A stretch of 37,800 nucleotides of DNA from an uncultured Collinsella sp. (GTDB lineage: Bacteria > Actinomycetota > Coriobacteriia > Coriobacteriales > Coriobacteriaceae). The notes under the pieces are model-generated. The model worked only from the letters and a program-made list of their open reading frames with translations, did not search any database and was not told the origin of the DNA. Positions 17,402-24,366 of this stretch are shown piece after piece (the first letter of the stretch is position 1; each line of letters starts with the position of its first letter). The position numbers and the translations under genes were made by a program. The DNA is taken from contig UQNB01000008.1 in assembly GCA_900542235.1 (NCBI GenBank), positions 1 through 37,800 of the forward strand. The letters are read 5' to 3'.

Positions 17402-17851
17402 TCAGACGTCCGCATCGACATCGCCAGACTCCACCGTAAACGCCGGATCGGTGCTCACAAGATAAAATCGGGTCACCTTAGTATTTCTAATTAGGTAAAT
17501 CTGCCCCTGATTGCGTCGGCGCGATATATACGCAACGTGAACCGTGCCGAATTCTTCGCCGTTTTCCTTCTTTAATACCAGGATATTGGGATCATCCGTA
17601 CGCTTAAACTGCCCGTCAACGCAGCTGCCGTCTTTGTCGACCAGTTGCCAACGATGGTTATCCTCTTCAAGAAAGGCCAGGGTTTCCAGACTTGTTTTGT
17701 CATCCCGATAGTAACCGTCAATGGCAAAGCCTTCGGAAACGCATTCCTGCATATAGGATGTTTCTCGATTTATAGCAAACTGCCCTGCAACGCCCAGGAG
17801 CACAGCCAGGCAAACCACCGCAAGGGTTATCGAGACAAAACGGCGGCTCAT
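17402..17851 (-). CDS. Small membrane-anchored or secreted protein of unknown function
   Basis: 149 residues. An N-terminal hydrophobic segment (about residues 7-25) acts as signal or anchor. The rest is polar and appears beta-rich: GYYRDDKTSLETLAFLEEDN, WQLVDKDGSCVDGQFKRTDD, LVLKKENGEEFGTVHVAYI and TRFYLVSTDPAF. Two cysteines (in MQECVSEG and DGSCVDG) could form an extracytoplasmic disulfide. I do not recognise the family; the pattern of short strands with turns recalls small beta-barrel domains. GC content is lower than in the neighbours. The Shine-Dalgarno is weak, but a 12-codon upstream ORF with a strong site ends one base before this start, so translation is probably coupled. Confidence 0.65.
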   Translation of the reverse strand: MSRRFVSITLAVVCLAVLLGVAGQFAINRETSYMQECVSEGFAIDGYYRDDKTSLETLAFLEEDNHRWQLVDKDGSCVDGQFKRTDDPNILVLKKENGEEFGTVHVAYISRRRNQGQIYLIRNTKVTRFYLVSTDPAFTVESGDVDADV

Positions 17852-17852
17852 G

Positions 17853-17891
17853 TTAACCAGCCCGATACTTGTTTAACGAAGCGCAAAACAT
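17853..17891 (-). CDS. Candidate 12-residue upstream ORF coupled to the 149-residue protein
   Basis: On the minus strand GGAGGTG lies seven bases before an ATG that opens MFCASLNKYRAG, then TAA. One base separates the TAA from the ATG of the next gene, whose own ribosome site is poor. The arrangement fits a leader peptide that brings ribosomes to the downstream start. It could instead be a chance match; the peptide itself resembles nothing I know. Confidence 0.4.
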   Translation of the reverse strand: MFCASLNKYRAG

Positions 17892-18265
17892 ACTTGGCAC
17901 CTCCGATATCAGAGCGAACGTCACCTACGGTCTGCCGGCAATCATATGTTTCCAACATCAAAACATATGGCTACAACTCGTTGGAGATAGGTTCCATAAA
18001 CGGATGGTAATTTGCGGCGAACGGCTACATATGTTCCTTATCTCAGGGTTCCGGAGGCAATTTTTGGTGCCACCGAGACTTTGTTTTCGGAAGTATGCGG
18101 CAAATTCCGGAACTCTCGAGCATACCCCGGTTTTTCGCCAATAAAACCGCAGGTACAGAGCTTGGATATATCCAGTGTGCTCGGCCTATTCAGATTTTGC
18201 CGCATACTTCCGAAATCTAAGTTCGCAAAGGGTGATAGTTGGGGCGTTTACGCAACATATGTCCA
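17892..18265. other. AT-richer gap with long inverted repeat; no gene seen
   Basis: About 370 bases with open frames on the plus strand that have no ribosome site or recognisable product. Four CATATG sequences (near 17944, 17964, 18028 and 18258) and a 20-base inverted repeat at 18086/18195 are present. Lower GC than the flanks and the palindromic content suggest a decayed or non-coding element. Confidence 0.5.
18086..18214. repeat. Inverted repeat pair enclosing about 90 bases
   Basis: TTTCGGAAGTATGCGGCAAA at 18086-18105 reappears inverted at 18195-18214. Inside, GAGCA and TGCTC, then CGGTTTT and AAAACCG, could extend the structure as nested stems. It could be a small mobile-element remnant or a structured RNA. 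No target-site duplication is visible at the ends. Confidence 0.7.
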
Positions 18266-18305
18266 GAAAAAGCGGGTGATAGCCGGTACGGCTACCACCC
18301 GCTTG
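18266..18305 (-). terminator. Terminator of the TetR-activase operon
   Basis: On the minus strand AGCGGGTG and CACCCGCT form a stem whose interior (GTAGCCGTACCGGCTAT) also pairs, followed by TTTTTC. It lies about 28 bases behind the large activase gene. Confidence 0.9.
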
Positions 18306-18332
18306 CCTCATATCTAGCCCAATGCAGGCCGG

Positions 18333-21300
18333 CTACTTCTTAATGCCGCGTCCCAGGCGCTCAGCGACCGACGCCACGGCGCTCTCGTCGACCGAGCCGC
18401 AGCTCACGCAGCCATCGTGGGCACGCATCTGGCCGGTAACCTCGTCCATCGCGAGCGGCGCCACCTTCTCGAGCTTAAAGCCCTTGCCGGCGCGCATGTT
18501 CTCCTTGGCCACACTGATCATGAGCTTAATACGGTTGAGCTGGTTGACCTCGGATGCACCGGGGTCGTAGTCCACCGCGACGATGTTGCTCTCGGGATGC
18601 TGGCGGCGCAGCTCCTTAATCACGGCCTTGCCTACCACGTGATTGGGCAGGCACGCGAAGGGCTGCGTGCAGATGATGTTGGGTGCGCCATGATCGATCA
18701 GGTCGAGCATCTCGGCCGTGAGCAGCCAGCCTTCGCCCATGTTGTTGCACACCGAAAGCACCGTACGGGCCTTGTCGGCCATGGTGCCGATGCGCTCGGG
18801 CGCCTCAAAGCGGCGGGACTTTTCGAGCATTTCCTCCACCGGCGTACGCATCCAGTCCACGAGCTTAATAAGCGCTTGCATGCCCGCGCGCGTAGTGGCA
18901 GAGCTTCCCAACTCGTCTTTCTGCAGCTCGGCGTTGCTCATGGAGTACAGGAAGAAGTCGAGCAGGCCCGGCACCACGGCCTCGCAGCCCTCGCGTTCGA
19001 TGACATCGACCACGTGGTTGTTGGCTGTGGGGTGGAACTTGACCAAGATCTCGCCGACCACGCCCACGCGCGGCTTGGTGCCCTCGCCCACAAGCGGCAT
19101 GGTGTCGAACGCGCGGATGGCCTCGCGGCACAGCTTGGTGTAGTTATGCCTGTTGAACTTGGGTGCCAGCTTGCGAGCGCGTGCCATGTACTCCTCGTAG
19201 AGCGCGTTGGCGGCACCAGGCGTGGCCTCGTACGGGCGGCAGCGGTAGAGCATCTGCATCATCACGTCGCCAAAGAGCACCGCGTAGACTGCCTGCTTAA
19301 GCAGCGCCGGCGTCAGCTTAAAGCCGGGGTTGTCCTCGCCCAGCGCCACGGCCGAAAGCGAGATCACGGGGATCTCGGGGTGGCCACTCTCGCGCAGGGC
19401 CTTGCGAATGAGGGCGATGTAGTTGGTGGCACGGCAGCCGCCGCCGGTCTGGCTGATGACCACGGCCGTCTTGGACAGGTCGTACCGACCGCTCTCGATG
19501 GCCTCCATAATCTGGCCGGTCACCAAAATGGACGGATAGCAAATGTCGTTGTTCACGTAGCGCAGACCGGCCTCGACGGCATCGTGGTCAGTCGAGGGCA
19601 GCAGCTCCAGGTTGTAGCCGGCACCGCGGAACACCTCTTTGACCAGGTCAAAGTGGATCGGTGCCATCTGCGGGCACAGGATGGTGTAGCCCTCGTCGCG
19701 CATCTGCTCGGTAAAGGGCACCTTGGGCCATGCGGTCGAAGCGCTCTCACGCTGCGCCTCGAACGTGTACTTGCGGCTCGCGAACGCGGGGGCATCCGTG
19801 GAGGGAGCCACCGGCGCGGCATCGCCCTGCTCGTAGGCCTCGCCCGCGGCCGTGGCCTCAGCCAAGCGCTCGGCCTCCTGGTCCTTAAGCGCGGCCATGA
19901 GCGAGCGGATGCGGATACGCGCGGCACCTAGGTTGGACACCTCGTCGATCTTGAGCACGGTGTAGATTTTGCCGCTGGCCTCCAGGATCTCCTGCACCTG
20001 GTCGGTGGTCAGAGCATCCAGACCGCAGCCGAAAGAGTTGAGCTGAATCAGGTCCAGGTCGTTGCGCATCGTCACAAAACGGGCGACGGCGTACAGGCGA
20101 CTGTGGTACATCCACTGGTCGACGACGCGAATCGGACGCTCGGGCTTTACCAGATGCGCGAGCGAATCCTCGGTAAAGACCGCAAAGCCAAAGCTCGAGA
20201 TAAGCTCGGGCAGGGCGTGGTTGATCTCGGGGTCGTTATGGTAGGGACGACCGGCGAGCACGATGCCGTGACCGCCGTGGTCCTCGACCCACTTAAGAGC
20301 CTCCTCGCCCATAGTCTGGATATCCTCGTGGAAGCGCGCATCGGCCTCAAAGGCAGCGTTGACGGCGGCATCGACCTCGGAGCGCGTGATCTTGGGACCG
20401 CGCACGCGGCCGCGACCAGCCTCGGCATCGGCCACGCGGTCGACGGCGAGCACCTGGTACAGGCGGCGCTTGAGCTCGGTCTTGTCATGATAGGGCACAA
20501 ACGGATACAGGAACTCGATGTTCTGCTCGCGGATCTCGTCGATGTTGAGCGCCAGCGCCGTGGGGTAACTCATGACGATGGGGCAGTTATAGCAGTTGCC
20601 AGCCGTCGGGTCCTCCTTGCGCTCCCAGCGCACGCACGGCATCCAGATGAAGTCGACATCGCGGTCGATAAGGTTCATCACATGGCCGTGGCTCATCTTG
20701 GCCGGATAGCACACGCTCTCGGACGGCATGGACTCGATGCCCGCCTGGTAGGTCTTCTTGCTCGACTGGTCGGACAGCTGCACGCTAAAGCCCAGGCGCG
20801 TAAAGAACGCGTGCCAGAAGGGGTAGTTCTCGTACATGTTGAGTGCGCGCGGGATACCCACGGTGCCGCGCGGGGCCTCGTCAGGACTCAGGACCTCGCG
20901 GTTAAACAGCAGCTCGTTTTTCTTTTTGAAGAGGTTGGGGGCCTCAGTCTTCTGCTTTTTGTGGCCGGCACCCTTCTCGCAGCGGTTACCGGTAATGAAG
21001 CGCCTGCCGCCGCCAAAGTCGTTGACGGTGAGCTGGCAGTTGTTGGAGCAACGGCCGCAGCGGACATGCTTTTGCGTCACGGTGAGGTGCGCGATATCCT
21101 CAGCCGAAAGGATGGTCGAGGTGCCGTCGGCGCCGGCGCGATCGCGGGCGAGCAAGGCCGCACCGTAGGCGCCCATGCAACCGGCGATGTCGGGGCGCAC
21201 GGCATGCACGCCGGTGAGCTGCTCAAACGCGCGCAGCGTGGCATCGGACATAAAGGTGCCGCCCTGGACGATCACCTGACTGCCGATCTCCTTGGGGTCG

Positions 21301-23114
21301 CGCAGCTTAATGACCTTGAACAGGGCATTCTTGATGACAGAATAGGACAGGCCGGCCGCGATGTCGCCCACCGTGGCGCCTTCCTTTTGCGCCTGCTTGA
21401 CGCGCGAGTTCATAAAAACCGTGCAGCGGCTGCCCAGGTCGACGGGGGCCTTGGCATGGATGGCGGCGTCGGCGAACGCGCGCACGTCCATGTCCATGGA
21501 GACGGCGAAGCTCTCGATAAAGCTGCCGCAGCCCGACGAGCAGGCCTCATTGAGCATGATGTGCTCGATGACGCCGTCCTTGACGCGCAGGCACTTCATG
21601 TCCTGGCCGCCAATGTCCAGAATGAACTCGACGCCGGGCAGGAACGCCTTGGCGCCGCGCAGGTGCGCGACGGTCTCGATTTCGCCGGAATCGGCCTTGA
21701 GGGCCTCGATGAGCAGCGCCTCGCCATAGCCGGTGGTGGTCACGTGACCGATGGTGCAGCCAGCGGGAATGTGGCTGTAGAAATCGGCCATGATGACCTT
21801 GGCCGTACCCAAGATGTCGCCGTTATTGTTGCCATACCAGGTGTGCAGCAGCTGGCCGTCCTCACCCACGAGCGCGGCCTTCATGGTGGTGGAGCCGGCG
21901 TCGATACCAATGAACACGCGGCCGGTGTAGCCGTCGAGCTTGCCCTTGGGGACGACTTCCTGGTCGTGGCGATTCTTGAACTCAGCAAAGTCCTCGTCGG
22001 TGGCAAAGAGCGGATCCAGGCGCTCGACCTCGGCACCCTGTGTGTCACCCAGGGCATCGATGGCCTCGATGAGCTGCGGGAACGTGCTGAGCTTGTTGGA
22101 CTCGTGCGCCATGGCGGCGCCGCTCGCCACAAACAGGTGAGCGTTTTGGGGCACAATGCGGTGCTCCTCGTCCAGGTCGAGCGTGAGGTAGAAGCGGTGG
22201 CGCAGCTCGGAGAGATACTGCAGCGGGCCGCCCAGGAAGGCGACGTTGCCGCGGATGGGACGGCCGCACGCCAGGCCCGAGATGGTCTGTGTCACGACGG
22301 CCTGGAAGATGGAGGCAGCCACGTCCTCGGGGCGGGCGCCCTCGTTGAGCAGCGGCTGAACGTCGGTCTTGGCAAAGACGCCGCAGCGGCTGGCGATGGG
22401 ATAGATGGTGGTAGCGTTGGCCGCGAGCTCGTTGAGACCGCTGGCATCGGTGTGCAGCAGGGTGGCCATCTGATCGATGAAGGCGCCCGTGCCGCCGGCG
22501 CAGGTACCGTTCATGCGCTGCTCGATGCCGTTGTCGAAGTAGATGATCTTGGCGTCCTCGCCGCCCAGCTCGATGGCGACGTCGGTGGCCGGGATGAGGG
22601 TCTCGACGGCACGCTTGCTGGCGATGACTTCCTGGACAAACTCCAGGTCGAGCCATTGGGAGAGCAGCAGACCGCCCGAACCGGTGATGGCGCAGGTCAT
22701 TTGGGCAGCCGGCAGCACAGTCGCAGCACCCTCGAACAGGTCGCGGGCGCAGGCACGGACGTCGGTGTGGTGGCGCTGGTACTTGGCGTAGACGATCTGG
22801 TTGTCATCGTTGAGCACGGCGAGCTTAACGGTGGTGGAGCCCACGTCGATGCCCAGGTGCAGGTTGCCGCGGGCGTTCTCGGGGTTGAAGATCGCGCCTT
22901 CGGGGGCGTGGGCGGCGGCTACGGGCTCAGCGGCGGTGGCGGGCTCGCTAGCGATGGACGTCTCCCCTGCCGCGTTCTTGGCATCGGCAACTGCCTCAGC
23001 AACTTTCTCGACAGCAGCGGTCGCAGCCTTCTGCGCCGCGTCCACCACGGCGGGCGCGGCCTCACGTGCGGCAGCGACCATGCGATCCTTGATGCCCTCG
23101 ACGAGTTTGCTCAT
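18333..23114 (-). CDS. Fused 2-hydroxyacyl-CoA dehydratase activase / HgdB-like protein
   Basis: 1593 residues, ATG with GAGGAG seven bases upstream. Residues 1-85 form an Ala-rich amphipathic leader. A first BadF/BadG-type ATPase domain (about 86-345) has GIDVGSTTVK and NGTCAGGTGAF. A second (about 400-660) has GIDAGSTTMK and NEACSSGCGSF, the cysteines that bind the bridging Fe4S4 cluster in activases. A Cys-rich segment (CGRCSNNC...CEKG, about 685-715), a DUF2229 region (IPRALNMYENYPFW to CYNCPIVMSYP) and a HgdB-like C-terminal part (ICTQPFACLPNHVVGK, final CVSCG) follow. In characterised relatives the activase uses ATP to drive electrons into an iron-sulfur dehydratase or double-cubane reductase. 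Here both functions are in one chain. The substrate is unknown. It is co-transcribed with the TetR gene (12-base gap). Confidence 0.9.
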   Translation of the reverse strand: MSKLVEGIKDRMVAAAREAAPAVVDAAQKAATAAVEKVAEAVADAKNAAGETSIASEPATAAEPVAAAHAPEGAIFNPENARGNLHLGIDVGSTTVKLAVLNDDNQIVYAKYQRHHTDVRACARDLFEGAATVLPAAQMTCAITGSGGLLLSQWLDLEFVQEVIASKRAVETLIPATDVAIELGGEDAKIIYFDNGIEQRMNGTCAGGTGAFIDQMATLLHTDASGLNELAANATTIYPIASRCGVFAKTDVQPLLNEGARPEDVAASIFQAVVTQTISGLACGRPIRGNVAFLGGPLQYLSELRHRFYLTLDLDEEHRIVPQNAHLFVASGAAMAHESNKLSTFPQLIEAIDALGDTQGAEVERLDPLFATDEDFAEFKNRHDQEVVPKGKLDGYTGRVFIGIDAGSTTMKAALVGEDGQLLHTWYGNNNGDILGTAKVIMADFYSHIPAGCTIGHVTTTGYGEALLIEALKADSGEIETVAHLRGAKAFLPGVEFILDIGGQDMKCLRVKDGVIEHIMLNEACSSGCGSFIESFAVSMDMDVRAFADAAIHAKAPVDLGSRCTVFMNSRVKQAQKEGATVGDIAAGLSYSVIKNALFKVIKLRDPKEIGSQVIVQGGTFMSDATLRAFEQLTGVHAVRPDIAGCMGAYGAALLARDRAGADGTSTILSAEDIAHLTVTQKHVRCGRCSNNCQLTVNDFGGGRRFITGNRCEKGAGHKKQKTEAPNLFKKKNELLFNREVLSPDEAPRGTVGIPRALNMYENYPFWHAFFTRLGFSVQLSDQSSKKTYQAGIESMPSESVCYPAKMSHGHVMNLIDRDVDFIWMPCVRWERKEDPTAGNCYNCPIVMSYPTALALNIDEIREQNIEFLYPFVPYHDKTELKRRLYQVLAVDRVADAEAGRGRVRGPKITRSEVDAAVNAAFEADARFHEDIQTMGEEALKWVEDHGGHGIVLAGRPYHNDPEINHALPELISSFGFAVFTEDSLAHLVKPERPIRVVDQWMYHSRLYAVARFVTMRNDLDLIQLNSFGCGLDALTTDQVQEILEASGKIYTVLKIDEVSNLGAARIRIRSLMAALKDQEAERLAEATAAGEAYEQGDAAPVAPSTDAPAFASRKYTFEAQRESASTAWPKVPFTEQMRDEGYTILCPQMAPIHFDLVKEVFRGAGYNLELLPSTDHDAVEAGLRYVNNDICYPSILVTGQIMEAIESGRYDLSKTAVVISQTGGGCRATNYIALIRKALRESGHPEIPVISLSAVALGEDNPGFKLTPALLKQAVYAVLFGDVMMQMLYRCRPYEATPGAANALYEEYMARARKLAPKFNRHNYTKLCREAIRAFDTMPLVGEGTKPRVGVVGEILVKFHPTANNHVVDVIEREGCEAVVPGLLDFFLYSMSNAELQKDELGSSATTRAGMQALIKLVDWMRTPVEEMLEKSRRFEAPERIGTMADKARTVLSVCNNMGEGWLLTAEMLDLIDHGAPNIICTQPFACLPNHVVGKAVIKELRRQHPESNIVAVDYDPGASEVNQLNRIKLMISVAKENMRAGKGFKLEKVAPLAMDEVTGQMRAHDGCVSCGSVDESAVASVAERLGRGIKK

Positions 23115-23126
23115 CTGTCTCTCCTC

Positions 23127-23837
23127 TTAGTTGTTGGACTCGACGGTTGCGGCGGTGTCGGCCGCGTCCTCGAGCTGCAAGTTCAATAGCTTCATGCCGT
23201 ATTCCGGCACGTTGATATCGATGGGTTGGCCATACAGGTCGCCGGGGCGCACAAAAGCGAGCACCGTCATAATGCGCGCCATGGCCTCGGGCGATTCGGT
23301 GAGCCCACGCTCAAACCAGCGCTGAATCAGGCCGACCTCGGCACTCACGACATAGGTGACGTAGTAGTCAAAGAACGTGCCCAGCGCTAGGCCCAAAATG
23401 CCCGTCTGCGCACGCGGCACCACAGCCTCACGCGCGGTGTCGATAATCCTTTTAATAAAGGCCTGGTCGCCGCCCGGACCCAGCAGCGCACCGATTAAGT
23501 CGCGGTTGGCCGCAAGATAACGCAGCAGCTCAACCGAACCGGGCGCCGGCTCGAGCTCATCGATGTTGTGATAGAGATCAGGCAGCTGAGCTGAGGTGAT
23601 GAGCTCAATGCGCTCACGGATCTCGGCCAGCAAGCCGTCCTCGATTTGATTGATAAAGTCGGGGATATCGCGGTAGTGCGAATAGAACGTGCGGCGCGTA
23701 AGGCCAGCACGCTCGGTGAGCGACGCGACATTAATGCGCGAAAGGTCGCCGCTTTCGGCAAGCTCGCTGGCAAGTGCCTGGCGAAGGGCACGCTGCGAGC
23801 GAAGGGACCGGCGATCGCATTTCTCGAGCTGGGACAA
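23127..23837 (-). CDS. TetR/AcrR family regulator, first gene of the activase operon
   Basis: 236 residues. The helix-turn-helix is at about residues 35-57 (INVASLTERAGLTRRTFYSHYRD). The C-terminal ligand and dimer domain is long and helical. The start is TTG with a near-perfect AAGGAGG four bases upstream, so translation may be good despite the rare start. Its stop codon falls in the ribosome site of the activase gene, so the two are coupled. Autoregulation is likely: the palindrome CTGTGC-n6-GCACAG lies 22 bases upstream. Confidence 0.9.
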   Translation of the reverse strand: MSQLEKCDRRSLRSQRALRQALASELAESGDLSRINVASLTERAGLTRRTFYSHYRDIPDFINQIEDGLLAEIRERIELITSAQLPDLYHNIDELEPAPGSVELLRYLAANRDLIGALLGPGGDQAFIKRIIDTAREAVVPRAQTGILGLALGTFFDYYVTYVVSAEVGLIQRWFERGLTESPEAMARIMTVLAFVRPGDLYGQPIDINVPEYGMKLLNLQLEDAADTAATVESNN

Positions 23838-23858
23838 GCGTCCTCCTTGTTACTCAGC

Positions 23859-23902
23859 CTGTGCGCTATTGCACAGTGCGAGTATTATTGCACACCGTGT
23901 GT
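23859..23902 (-). promoter_or_regulatory. Candidate TetR operator/promoter region
   Basis: CTGTGC and GCACAG (23859-23864 and 23871-23876) form an 18-base palindrome. CACAC-C-GTGTG (23891-23901) forms a second. On the minus strand TTGATA (about 23902-23907) and AT-rich sequence around 23882-23888 could be promoter parts. These are natural binding sites for the TetR protein encoded next. Confidence 0.45.
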
Positions 23903-23933
23903 ATCAACACGTAAAGGCAATATTTAGATTGTG

Positions 23934-23962
23934 GCAAAGGGACAGTCCCTTTGTCCCTTTGC
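23934..23962. repeat. Dispersed hairpin repeat, copy F (GGGACAAAGGGAC type)
   Basis: GCAAAGGGAC and GTCCCTTTGC form a perfect ten-base stem around AGTCCCTTT. A close relative at 24341-24366 has the same orientation, so the pair brackets the putative toxin-antitoxin locus. It could end the minus-strand toxin transcript, though no T run follows. Confidence 0.75.
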
Positions 23963-23986
23963 CCCAGCCTGAAGCGACATTGCCGA

Positions 23987-24015
23987 TTGTCCAAAATGTC
24001 ATTCGTGGGTAGAAT
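23987..24015 (+). promoter_or_regulatory. Promoter of the putative antitoxin RNA
   Basis: TTGTCC (23987-23992) and TAGAAT (24010-24015) are separated by exactly 17 bases on the plus strand. Transcription would begin near 24022. No plus-strand ORF follows, so the product would be a non-coding RNA. Confidence 0.6.
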
Positions 24016-24021
24016 GGTGTC

Positions 24022-24105
24022 GACGGCAGCCCAAGTTCTGGAAAGCTGGGCAGCGCCGTTGCGTGGTTTAAGGGGTCAACGCCTTAACGGCGGCGACCCC
24101 TCTTA
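24022..24105 (+). ncRNA. Putative antisense RNA (type I antitoxin candidate)
   Basis: A transcript from the promoter at 23987-24015 would first form a stem of ACGGC/GCCGT and GCCCA/TGGGC (24023-24059) with a 13-base loop. It would then form the hairpin AGGGGTC...GACCCCT (24071-24101) followed by CTTACGTT, a modest terminator. The second hairpin is the complement of the 3' end and stop codon of the small peptide gene at 24084-24209, so the two RNAs would overlap tail to tail, as in txpA/RatA and par (fst). Existence and ends are inferred. Confidence 0.45.
24071..24101. terminator. Shared hairpin at the 3' ends of the convergent toxin and antisense transcripts
   Basis: AGGGGTC and GACCCCT enclose a second short stem CGCC/GGCG. 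The peptide stop codon (24084-24086) is in the loop. Neither side has a strong T run (TTAAACC on the minus strand, CTTACGTT on the plus strand), so it may be an interaction site as much as a terminator. Confidence 0.5.
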
Positions 24106-24209
24106 CGTTGCTTCGAACGTTGCTTGAGTGCCTCGGAAAGTCCGATAAGCGTCGTGAGGAGCGAGACCAAAGCGGTCAGGAGCTTCACGAAATCAATCAA
24201 ATCGGTCAT
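24084..24209 (-). CDS. 41-residue hydrophobic/basic peptide (type I toxin candidate)
   Basis: The peptide begins MTDLIDFVKLLTALVSLLTT, a single membrane-length hydrophobic helix to about residue 25, and ends in a strongly basic tail (KQRSKQRKRGRRR). This is the usual design of small membrane toxins of type I systems such as Fst and TxpA; no sequence identity to a named family is claimed. GGGAGGTG lies eight bases before the ATG, but is paired with CCTCCAT just upstream in a hairpin that abuts the start codon. A minus-strand promoter candidate is at 24274-24303. An antisense promoter faces it from 23987. It could alternatively be a small membrane regulator peptide. Confidence 0.6.
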   Translation of the reverse strand: MTDLIDFVKLLTALVSLLTTLIGLSEALKQRSKQRKRGRRR

Positions 24210-24244
24210 GGGCATCACCTCCCATCAGATGGAGGGCGCTGCCC
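24210..24244 (-). promoter_or_regulatory. Hairpin that hides the ribosome site of the 41-residue peptide
   Basis: In the minus-strand RNA, CCUCCAU (24229-24235) pairs with AUG-G-GAGG (24218-24225, one bulged G), closing the Shine-Dalgarno in a three-base loop stem. Outside it, GGGCA (24240-24244) pairs with UGCCC (24210-24214) directly before the AUG. Such shielding is a hallmark of type I toxin mRNAs. Confidence 0.6.
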
Positions 24245-24273
24245 GGCACATGGAACTGCCGCCAACAGCAGCA

Positions 24274-24303
24274 ATTCTATCAAAGCGCAGTTAAATATGC
24301 GAA
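24274..24303 (-). promoter_or_regulatory. Candidate promoter of the 41-residue peptide gene
   Basis: On the minus strand TTCGCA (24298-24303) and TAGAAT (24274-24279) are 18 bases apart. The -10 box is identical to that of the facing antisense promoter. Transcription would start near 24267, giving a leader of about 57 bases that contains the ribosome-site hairpin. Confidence 0.45.
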
Positions 24304-24340
24304 TATATGTTCGATTTCCAAGAGACCTATATCCCAATGT

Positions 24341-24366
24341 GACAAAAGGGACTGTCCCTTTGTCCC
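24341..24366 (-). terminator. Hairpin repeat copy G, directly behind the HAD hydrolase gene
   Basis: The element starts at the hydrolase stop codon. On the minus strand AAGGGAC and GTCCCTT pair around AAAGGGACA, followed by TTGTC. It is a relative of copy F at 23934 and probably ends the hydrolase transcript. Confidence 0.65.

Noticed and set aside
18012..18317. Plus-strand ORF of 101 codons in the gap before the activase terminator
   Set aside because: No ribosome site; it runs through both arms of the inverted repeat and into the terminator hairpin of the opposite strand. Most likely not a gene.
20103..23189. Plus-strand open frame of 1028 codons opposite the activase gene
   Set aside because: It is the mirror of a gene with clear ASKHA and cysteine motifs on the minus strand. 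High GC and third-position bias keep the opposite frame open. It has no recognisable domain.
24022..24105. The stem-loop RNA considered as 4.5S/SRP RNA or a riboswitch
   Set aside because: The SRP domain IV consensus is absent, and no downstream plus-strand gene exists for a riboswitch to control.
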